A stretch of DNA of 10,100 nucleotides from Euryarchaeota archaeon UBA10. Lineage in GTDB: Archaea > Thermoplasmatota > Poseidoniia > Poseidoniales > Poseidoniaceae. The notes under the pieces are model-generated. The model was given only the letters and a program-made list of their open reading frames with translations. It searched no databases and was not told where the DNA came from. Below, one piece after another: positions 1-6,317 of this stretch. The stretch lies in assembly GCA_002498185.1 (NCBI GenBank), contig DAGO01000078.1, positions 1 to 10,100 of the forward strand. The letters run 5' to 3'. The position numbers and the translations under genes are program-made. The first letter of the stretch is position 1; each line of letters starts with the position of its first letter.

Positions 1-1076
1 GCGGTTTGAGCCTTAGATGCCAATCCTGCAGCAGTTGTGGCTGCGATTCCAACTCCTATTCCCACCGCTGCACCAGTAACTGTTCCAACCGTCCTTCCTA
101 TGGATACAATCGCTCCTCCATCTCCCTCTTCTTCCGGTGTTTTGATTGCTACTTCATCGCCTATGCGCATCCATTCAGGAGGCGTTCCAGAACCACCACC
201 TAAGCATGCTAATGTTGTAAATGCGGCCAATGGCATGACTGCAAGTGCAGTTAGGAGATCTAAGAACGAAGCCTCGGGTACACTACCGATTTGTAGGAAA
301 TCTTCCATGAATGATTGTTCGAGATGTAATGTGTTTGAAACATCGGCACCTACCCATGAAAGAACGATAACACTAGCTAATCTTCCCATTAACCACAATA
401 CTAGAACCGGAGCCAGCCAAGACAACTTAGTCATCGAGATTAGCCATCTTCGAGTAAATGCAGCGATAGTGATGTGCTTTCTAGCGAATTTGGGAAATAC
501 TCGCATAACGAAAATCAGTACGATTAGATAGCAAGCAAGAGCTACTTCCAATCTTCTATTCGATCTAATCCATTCATCTGGGATGAAAATCACGAATCCA
601 AGAGGAATTACAACCAACATCAATTGGAATGGTATTGCAAGTAAAACAAGACCTCCGTGCGTTGATAACAATGAATGTCGTTTGTGGATTCTATCGCTTA
701 CCATTACTGTTAATTTTGCATGAGGCGAGTTGGCATGGTTTCTTCTTGTATTGCGTAAGGTTGCGGCATCTCTTTTTGCCCTAGTAAGTCCAAGAGCAGC
801 TCTCCATCCGCCCTTTTCTACAATCCACACAGGAGTAAATCCTCCGAAAATTAGCGCAAGTAACAGAGCGATCATTCCGTATGCAAGAGATGCTGCTACT
901 ATCCAAGGTATCATTTCTGATTGAAAAGACATGGTGAAATTCTCGGAAGCCATTTCAAACTCGACGAGGTATGTAATAGAGAAAGCAGCCATCGGAGTAA
1001 GGAAAATCTGACAGAAAACTAGCCCTGTTAGCCAGAGCCGAGCCGCTAAGGGCCCTTTGTCAGAATACTCACTCAC
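1..1076 (-). CDS. Polytopic membrane protein of unknown function (3'-truncated by window edge)
   Basis: Reading the minus strand from a GTG at 1076 gives 358 open codons with no stop before the window edge, so the C-terminus is missing. I do not recognise the family. Hydrophobic segments lie at about residues 12-37, 57-80, 139-165, 178-194, 217-242 and 272-292, followed by a Gly/Ala-rich stretch at about 323-352 that could be a seventh helix. A basic, polar loop (about 98-137) separates helices 2 and 3. After helix 6 comes an acidic segment containing IGDEVAIKTPEEEGD. GTG 1076 was chosen because the first helix then follows directly behind a short polar N-terminus (SEYSDKGPLAAR). ATG 1202 would add 42 residues across the divergent control region, and ATG 992 would cut into helix 1. 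No clear Shine-Dalgarno sequence precedes the GTG. The gene is divergent from the surface-protein gene. A membrane location is well supported, a function is not. Confidence 0.75.
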   Translation of the reverse strand, partial: MSEYSDKGPLAARLWLTGLVFCQIFLTPMAAFSITYLVEFEMASENFTMSFQSEMIPWIVAASLAYGMIALLLALIFGGFTPVWIVEKGGWRAALGLTRAKRDAATLRNTRRNHANSPHAKLTVMVSDRIHKRHSLLSTHGGLVLLAIPFQLMLVVIPLGFVIFIPDEWIRSNRRLEVALACYLIVLIFVMRVFPKFARKHITIAAFTRRWLISMTKLSWLAPVLVLWLMGRLASVIVLSWVGADVSNTLHLEQSFMEDFLQIGSVPEASFLDLLTALAVMPLAAFTTLACLGGGSGTPPEWMRIGDEVAIKTPEEEGDGGAIVSIGRTVGTVTGAAVGIGVGIAATTAAGLASKAQT

Positions 1077-1135
1077 GAGATTATCCCGCCCCTTTGCTTT
1101 CTCAAAGGTTGCCCTAGATTTACTCCAAATAATGG

Positions 1136-1155
1136 CGATTAAATCGGTTAAACCG
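1136..1155. promoter_or_regulatory. Two overlapping 11-bp TTAAA-centred palindromes, candidate promoter/operator
   Basis: CGATT-A-AATCG (1136-1146) and CGGTT-A-AACCG (1145-1155) are each perfect palindromes. They share two bases and have centres 9 bp apart, so GATTAAATC/GGTTAAACC also reads as an imperfect tandem 9-bp repeat. The TTAAA cores are the most TATA-like sequences in the 154-base region between the divergent genes and could serve either direction. The palindromy could also mark a dimeric regulator site. Seen directly in the sequence; the role is inferred. Confidence 0.4.
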
Positions 1156-1163
1156 GAAATTCG

Positions 1164-1188
1164 CACCTGTCCCCTACGGGGACATGTG
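1164..1188. promoter_or_regulatory. 25-bp imperfect palindrome, candidate operator
   Basis: CACCTGTCCCC (1164-1174) and GGGGACATGTG (1178-1188) are inverted copies pairing at 10 of 11 positions around the spacer TAC; the inner 7 bp are perfect. The dyad lies 43 bases upstream of the surface-protein ATG at 1231 and just downstream of the TTAAA elements, which is where a transcription start might fall. That suits a repressor site. No T-run follows on either strand, so a terminator is unlikely. An RNA hairpin in a leader is the alternative. Confidence 0.4.
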
Positions 1189-1230
1189 AAGGCCACATTC
1201 ATATGCGGAGTGATAGTGGCATGCTCGTTG

Positions 1231-4200
1231 ATGAATATGCGTAAGTCCTTGCCATTGTTTTTGGTTAGCCTACTTTTGATGCAATCTATATTGTCAATTT
1301 CAGTTCAGAATGTTGAAGCAACAATGGGACGCGGTGGCTCAACCGATGATTTCTCAGTTACTGAAATTTCTATCAATTCTACATCCTCAAGCCAATGGAT
1401 TCAGCCTGATGGAAGTGTGATGCTTTACGTTGCCAAAGGCGACCTTGTTGAAATCTCAGTTGAAGTAAAGCGCGGTGGTGCTTCGCTACAAGGCTCGAAT
1501 GCAACAGTAACTGTGGAGATGGTCCATCCAATTGGTTTCGTAATGAATACAACTTCATGGAGCACTACTCCTCTCCTGGGTAGTCAGTCATTCACCGATT
1601 CTTTCGAGTGGGAAGCATTTGTTGCTCACTCTTATCTTGATGTGTCCAACAATGAGTTGTCCGGTGGAATAATCATCAGGGCTCATGTATTCAATCCATC
1701 AGATGACAGAAATGAAAATGACATGCTGGAGAAGGCACTACCAGTCGCACTCTCAAGAGATGATATGGATGCAGAAGGTGACCCAAGAGACCAGCAACTT
1801 CCAACAGCTTCTGTTCCAACTTTCTACGGTGGAGAATATCCAATCGATGGAAGTGATGCAACCGGAATCGGAATCTGGCAAGAAGACAATTCAGCATCAG
1901 CAGTCGGTGAGGCGAATTGGAGACATTCCAACTCAGGTTCAGATTACCCTTCAGCATCAAGGAGCCGCCTAGTATTTGCTTTCAGAGGTACAAATAGCAA
2001 TTGTGGATATGGAGCATCTTTGGATGGCGGATTATCTCAAGCATACATCCAGTGGATGTGCAAGATGCAACTCAATTCTGCAGGACTAATGTCGGCACAA
2101 ATGCATGTACAAACATGGGGACAGATGGGTGCAGGGGATTTCGTGGCTCTTGAATTGTGGAGAGGAAATGGCGCTCCCGAGAGTACAATATCGCACAATT
2201 TCGTTGAGGATGCACCTAGCACCACGCCGGGACAATGGAGTAATATTTCATGGGACCCAACAGACCAACTTGGAGGGCACTCATGGTCATATGGTATATT
2301 GTTCCAATCAGATGGCTCTGGGGCAACTAGTGGTATGCACGTAGATGATTTCGTCCTGTTCGCAGTCGAGAAAGTAAGTGAATTCACATTAGACATTAAC
2401 TGTGACAATCCAACCGGTGGTTACACAACACCTCCGAACACAATCATTCCAATGTACTGTACAGTCAAGAACAACGGTTACCAATCTGCGCAGGTAAGAA
2501 TCAATTCCAATGTTTCCAATGTTTCTTGGATGAATCCAAGCCTGCCTGCGATTAGAATCGACAGTGAAAACCCTAACCAACACGGAACGACTGTTATGCT
2601 GCCAGCTATACCGGGAGGTAATACTACTGAAATGTGGATCAACCTTTCAGTACCTGCTGGAGCGGATGTTCAGCAGCAAGTTTGGCAAGTATGGTGGGAA
2701 GACGCAGGAGGTACTCAGTTAGGAGAGATGGGTCGTGTAACAGCCGACCTTGCGATTACCGAACAGTATGGTGTCCATCTATCTTCCACAGCTCCATTAC
2801 TTGCAGATAGTCTGTATCCCGGTGAAGCAACCTCCATTCCGTTCAAATTACAGAATGCAGGAAACAGAGAAGCAGGATACACTGTTACCTCGAGTTTCCA
2901 AAGTGAAGGCTGGGTTTCCTATGTGACAGATTTGAACCACAGCATTGTTCAGATGCCAATGCCTTTGGCTAAGGGAGAAGAAGTAGAGTTACTACTCAAT
3001 GTAACAGCTCCAAGTTATGCAACTCCGGGAGAGGTCCCATTCTCACTAAGAGCGGTTTGTCCTTCATGTGGTGAATCACTGTTCGGTACTGATGTAATAT
3101 CCAAGAAAATCGAAATTCCAGTTCTAAGAGAAGTGGAAATGTATGCTGAGGATATGGAAATCCTTGCTCCAGCGAATGGTAACGCAAGAGTTGTTTACAT
3201 CGATTTGTTGAATCTTGGAAATGACGATGAAGCATATTCTTTAGACTTAGTACAATCAAATTGGAAATTACAAGCTTATCTTTCATCTGATGAAACTCCA
3301 GTACTAGACGCTTGGGACGGAGAAACTAGCATTGCGTTGAACCTGCCTATGCCAGTAGGTCTTGCTCCTGGATTGTATACTGCAAGAGTTACAGCAACTA
3401 GTGTCGACGACCCGACTGTTTCCGAGCAGATAACTATCAATGTGGATGTTACAGATACTTCTGCCGTCTTCGTTTCTGATGAAGATGCAGACCAGTCGTA
3501 CATTCCTGGGTCTGAAGCACAATCCATGCGCTTCGAAGTTAGAAATGATGGAAATCAGGATGACAGATTCGCTATGAGTATGGAACTTCCAGAAGGAATG
3601 AATGCGGAATTTGTCCAGCTTGTTGATGGAGATTTAACTCCAATCCTTGAGCCGGGAGCCTCGTACAATGTAACCGTTAGATTTTCGTTTGATGAAGGAA
3701 CAAACGGACAACTAATCCTGAAAGTAATCGCTACAAGCGTCAATGACCCAAGTGTTTCAAGCAATGGTAAGTGCACTTACAGAGTTGGTTCCCAAAACTG
3801 GTTGAGAATCATTTCCACTGAATCTACAATCATTGATGAGGCTGGAGAATACGAAGTAATTGTAACCGTGAGAAATCAATACAACGACGGTCAATCGGTA
3901 ACTATGGATCTAGACCAAGGAGAAACTAACCGCTGGTATAGTGCTTCAGTATCTGCTAATGACAGAGATTTCTGGTTAGAGGTTGAAGGAAACCGTGAAG
4001 TTTCCATCAAGTTTGTAGTTCAGAGTTCTAGCCTTGAAAACCTAGATGAAGACTTCATCGAAACTACGGTTACTGTTTGGGCGATTTCCAATTCCGTCGA
4101 AGATGCAGCATCTCTGGAATTGCCAGTCACACTAAAGCGAACATCAACAGATGCTGACGCAGCATCATCAGATGGTAGTTCCATCGATTGGGTAGGAATT

Positions 4201-4518
4201 GGTATTTGGGTAGTAGGTGGAGCGATTATCATTGCTTTGCTCGGTGTTCTTTTGATGGTTCTTAACTCTGAAGAAGAGGAAGAGGAGCAAAGTTGGACTG
4301 GTGATGGATACGAAGACAACCTGACTGCGACTTATGGTGCAGTCGCAGCAGCTCCGAATGTTGGTTCCATGGAAAAGAATGTGCCGAGTATATCTCCGCC
4401 AACTCCAGAACCTGCAGTCCAATCAGGCCCACCTGTGCCTCCTGAAGGACTTCCTGAAGGTTGGACTATGGAACAGTGGAACCACTATGGTCAGCAATGG
4501 CTCGACAATAACCGCTGA
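1231..4518 (+). CDS. Large exported beta-domain surface protein with C-terminal membrane anchor
   Basis: A 1095-residue protein if started at ATG 1231; ATG 1237 is equally possible and puts MRK directly before the signal-peptide core (LPLFLVSLLLMQSILSI). The open frame continues up to a TTG at 1057, but that extension has no hydrophobic logic and overlaps the divergent gene. Residues about 32-200 are beta-rich and Asn/Ser/Thr-rich. About 216-380 resemble a MAM/laminin-G-like jelly roll ending in MHVDDFVLFAV. About 385-970 hold roughly five Ig-like units resembling CARDB or NEW3 domains, with recurring PG...F.V.N.GN phrasing. A Ser/Asp linker precedes one membrane helix (about 987-1012, WVGIGIWVVGGAIIIALLG), then a run of six Glu and a Pro-rich cytoplasmic tail ending in EGLPEGWTMEQW..YGQQWL. 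The bulk would be outside the cell. Adhesion, polymer binding or an envelope role are possible; no catalytic motif is visible. Only 60 bases separate it from the thermosome gene. Confidence 0.88.
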   Translation: MNMRKSLPLFLVSLLLMQSILSISVQNVEATMGRGGSTDDFSVTEISINSTSSSQWIQPDGSVMLYVAKGDLVEISVEVKRGGASLQGSNATVTVEMVHPIGFVMNTTSWSTTPLLGSQSFTDSFEWEAFVAHSYLDVSNNELSGGIIIRAHVFNPSDDRNENDMLEKALPVALSRDDMDAEGDPRDQQLPTASVPTFYGGEYPIDGSDATGIGIWQEDNSASAVGEANWRHSNSGSDYPSASRSRLVFAFRGTNSNCGYGASLDGGLSQAYIQWMCKMQLNSAGLMSAQMHVQTWGQMGAGDFVALELWRGNGAPESTISHNFVEDAPSTTPGQWSNISWDPTDQLGGHSWSYGILFQSDGSGATSGMHVDDFVLFAVEKVSEFTLDINCDNPTGGYTTPPNTIIPMYCTVKNNGYQSAQVRINSNVSNVSWMNPSLPAIRIDSENPNQHGTTVMLPAIPGGNTTEMWINLSVPAGADVQQQVWQVWWEDAGGTQLGEMGRVTADLAITEQYGVHLSSTAPLLADSLYPGEATSIPFKLQNAGNREAGYTVTSSFQSEGWVSYVTDLNHSIVQMPMPLAKGEEVELLLNVTAPSYATPGEVPFSLRAVCPSCGESLFGTDVISKKIEIPVLREVEMYAEDMEILAPANGNARVVYIDLLNLGNDDEAYSLDLVQSNWKLQAYLSSDETPVLDAWDGETSIALNLPMPVGLAPGLYTARVTATSVDDPTVSEQITINVDVTDTSAVFVSDEDADQSYIPGSEAQSMRFEVRNDGNQDDRFAMSMELPEGMNAEFVQLVDGDLTPILEPGASYNVTVRFSFDEGTNGQLILKVIATSVNDPSVSSNGKCTYRVGSQNWLRIISTESTIIDEAGEYEVIVTVRNQYNDGQSVTMDLDQGETNRWYSASVSANDRDFWLEVEGNREVSIKFVVQSSSLENLDEDFIETTVTVWAISNSVEDAASLELPVTLKRTSTDADAASSDGSSIDWVGIGIWVVGGAIIIALLGVLLMVLNSEEEEEEQSWTGDGYEDNLTATYGAVAAAPNVGSMEKNVPSISPPTPEPAVQSGPPVPPEGLPEGWTMEQWNHYGQQWLDNNR

Positions 4519-4541
4519 GATTCAATTGCGATGGGTTGAAG

Positions 4542-4554
4542 ACGGGCTTCCCGT
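4542..4554. other. Small inverted repeat between surface-protein and thermosome genes
   Basis: ACGGG-CTT-CCCGT forms a perfect 5-bp stem with a 3-base loop inside the 60-base gap. No T-run follows, so a terminator is not supported. It lies 24 bases before the thermosome ATG and could be a weak leader hairpin or a regulator half-site pair. Short enough to be chance. Confidence 0.25.
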
Positions 4555-4567
4555 GGGATAGGCTGCC

Positions 4568-4572
4568 GAGGT
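4568..4572 (+). promoter_or_regulatory. Shine-Dalgarno site of the thermosome gene
   Basis: GAGGT matches the archaeal anti-SD (complement of GGAGGTGAT) and ends 6 bases before ATG 4579, which supports that start. Confidence 0.65.
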
Positions 4573-4578
4573 AGTTAC

Positions 4579-6201
4579 ATGTATGGAAATGGACAGGCAC
4601 CAATCTTCATTCTAAAGGAAGGAGTACAGAGAACAAGGGGTCGCAGTGCCCAATCTAACAACATCGCAGCAGCCAAGGCTGTAGCGGATGCGGTTCGAAG
4701 CACACTTGGTCCTAAAGGAATGGACAAGATGTTAGTAGATAGCATGGGCGATGTGGTAATTACCAACGATGGTGCAACCATTCTAAAAGAAATGGACATC
4801 GAACATCCCGCTGCAAAGATGATTATCGAAGTTGCGAAAACCCAGGAACAGCACTGCTATGACGGTACAACTTCCGCAGTCGTTTTATCTGGAGAATTGT
4901 TGAAGAGATCTGAAGATTTGATCGAGCAAAATGTTCACCCAACAGTCATCTGTGAAGGATTTAGACTAGCTGCTGAAAAGGCAGTAGGTTGCCTTGAATC
5001 TCATGGAATTTCAACTGAAAATGATGATTCAGTTCTGATGGAGGTCGCTAAGACCTCACTGACTGGTAAATCCGCTGGCGCAGTCAAGTCGTTTTTGGCT
5101 GACATCTGTGTTAGAGCAGTCAATTCAGTTGGCACAATCGAAGATGGTGAAAGATTAGTTGACCTTTCAGATATCAAGGTAGAAAAGCGCCAAGGTGGTT
5201 CTATCAAAGACAGCACACTGGTCGATGGTATCATTCTAGACAAGGAAAGAGTCCACGCTGGAATGCCTCGCTCAGTCTCGGGTGCAAAGGTTGCGCTAAT
5301 TAACAGCGCAATTGAAGTCAAGAAGACCGAAGTCGATGCAAAGATTCAGATTACCGACCCGTCGATGCTTGCTTCATTCCTTGAAGAAGAAGAGAATTAC
5401 ATCAAGGGGCTTGTAGAGAAAATTCAGGCAAGTGGGGCTAATGTAATCATTTGCCAAAAGGGAATTGATGACCTTGCTCAACACTACATGTCCAAGGCAG
5501 GAATCTTCGCAATTAGAAGAGCGAAGAAGAGTGACATGGAAGCACTTTCGAAGGCTACTGGTGGACGAGTTGTAACAAATATTGACGATTTGACAGATGC
5601 TGATTTGGGTGCTGCCGCTAAGGTGGAAGAGCGCAAAATTGGCGAATCCGATATGACCTTCATCACCGGCTGTCCTGAAGCAAAGTCTGTTTCTGTACTA
5701 CTGCGCGGTGGAACAGAGCACGTAGTTGACGAGATCCGCCGTGCTTTCGATGATGCTGTTGGAGTAGTTTCAGTTGCATGGGAAGATGGCGCAGTCTTGA
5801 CCGGTGGAGGAAGTGTTCTGGCAGCATTGTCTCGCGAGTTGAGGTCTTACGCTGAGTCCGTAGGCGGTCGAGAGCAAATGGCAATTGAAGCATTTGCAAG
5901 TGCTCTAGAAATCATCCCAAGAACTCTTGCAGAGAATGCTGGTTTGGACCCGGTTAACACAATTATAGAACTTAGAAAGTCTCATGCTGATGGCAAGGGA
6001 TATTCTGGAATCAATGTTGAAGATGGTGGTGTAATGGACATGCGAGAGGCAAATGTGCTAGAGCCGCAAAGAGTGGTTGAACAAGCTATTCAATCTGCTA
6101 CTGAGACCGCAATTATGATTCTAAGAATCGATGATGTCATTTCGTCTAAGGGCGTATCTGGTGACGACATGATGGGTGGAATGGACGATTTCCACATGTG
6201 A
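4579..6201 (+). CDS. ths: Thermosome subunit (group II chaperonin)
   Basis: A full-length 540-residue group II chaperonin subunit, the archaeal relative of CCT/TriC. It would assemble into a double-ring cytosolic complex that folds proteins using ATP. Visible hallmarks: N-terminal GxGQAPIFILKEG; the nucleotide loop LGPKGMDKM (residues 43-51); NDGATILKEMDIEHPAAK with D64; the DGTTSAVVLSGELL motif with D95; an apical domain in the middle third; RAFDDAV with the expected hydrolytic Asp at about D392; and the GGGSVLAAL and LAENAGLDP signatures of the returning equatorial domain. The C-terminus ends in GDDMMGGMDDFHM, a Gly/Met-rich tail typical of the family. The usual GDGTT reads YDGTT here (C93-Y94-D95), keeping the metal-binding Asp. 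I cannot assign alpha or beta type without paralogues. A good SD and a 60-base upstream gap allow either co-transcription with the surface-protein gene or a promoter inside that gene's 3' end. Confidence 0.97.
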   Translation: MYGNGQAPIFILKEGVQRTRGRSAQSNNIAAAKAVADAVRSTLGPKGMDKMLVDSMGDVVITNDGATILKEMDIEHPAAKMIIEVAKTQEQHCYDGTTSAVVLSGELLKRSEDLIEQNVHPTVICEGFRLAAEKAVGCLESHGISTENDDSVLMEVAKTSLTGKSAGAVKSFLADICVRAVNSVGTIEDGERLVDLSDIKVEKRQGGSIKDSTLVDGIILDKERVHAGMPRSVSGAKVALINSAIEVKKTEVDAKIQITDPSMLASFLEEEENYIKGLVEKIQASGANVIICQKGIDDLAQHYMSKAGIFAIRRAKKSDMEALSKATGGRVVTNIDDLTDADLGAAAKVEERKIGESDMTFITGCPEAKSVSVLLRGGTEHVVDEIRRAFDDAVGVVSVAWEDGAVLTGGGSVLAALSRELRSYAESVGGREQMAIEAFASALEIIPRTLAENAGLDPVNTIIELRKSHADGKGYSGINVEDGGVMDMREANVLEPQRVVEQAIQSATETAIMILRIDDVISSKGVSGDDMMGGMDDFHM

Positions 6202-6214
6202 TCCTGTAAGTTAC

Positions 6215-6221
6215 TTTTTTT
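6215..6221 (+). terminator. Oligo-T terminator candidate after the thermosome gene
   Basis: Seven consecutive T residues begin 14 bases after the thermosome stop codon. Archaeal RNA polymerase often terminates at T-runs without needing a hairpin. The only strong hairpin lies downstream of the T-run, so this is not a bacterial-style intrinsic terminator. Confidence 0.5.
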
Positions 6222-6234
6222 GACATCAAAATTT

Positions 6235-6252
6235 CTCTCCCTTTAGGGAGAG
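6235..6252. promoter_or_regulatory. Perfect 7-bp inverted repeat upstream of the ferredoxin-flavodoxin fusion gene
   Basis: CTCTCCC-TTTA-GGGAGAG is a perfect 7-bp stem with a 4-base loop. It directly follows an AT-rich stretch (ATCAAAATTT, 6225-6234), the best TATA-like element in the 116-base gap. If that is the promoter, the repeat covers the region between TATA and start site and could be a repressor operator controlling the redox pair. A leader RNA hairpin or remnant of a terminator are alternatives. A further 5-bp stem, GCTCA-GCG-TGAGC, lies at 6292-6304 just before the ribosome binding site. Confidence 0.4.
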
Positions 6253-6308
6253 GCACGAACCTTCAAAGACTACTTCCAAGTGGCAAAGAACGCTCAGCGT
6301 GAGCAACG

Positions 6309-6314
6309 GGTGAT
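6309..6314 (+). promoter_or_regulatory. Shine-Dalgarno-like site for the fusion gene
   Basis: GGTGAT matches part of the archaeal SD consensus GGAGGTGAT and ends 3 bases before ATG 6318. It supports this start, although the spacing is short. Confidence 0.45.
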
Positions 6315-6317
6315 GTC

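Noticed and set aside
190..240. Lipobox-like LACLGGG in the left membrane protein (residues 289-295)
   Set aside because: It follows six predicted helices of the same open frame, so it is not an N-terminal lipoprotein signal unless the true gene starts much later; nothing supports such a start.
37..531. 164-codon plus-strand open frame at the left edge
   Set aside because: Pro/Thr/Asn-rich translation without domain character; it is the antisense of the minus-strand membrane protein, whose frame gives coherent hydrophobic helices.
1057..1230. Upstream in-frame extension of the surface protein to a TTG at 1057
   Set aside because: It overlaps the start of the divergent gene, contains the dyad-rich control region and would bury the signal peptide behind about 58 residues with no export logic. 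The start at 1231 or 1237 fits a signal peptide.
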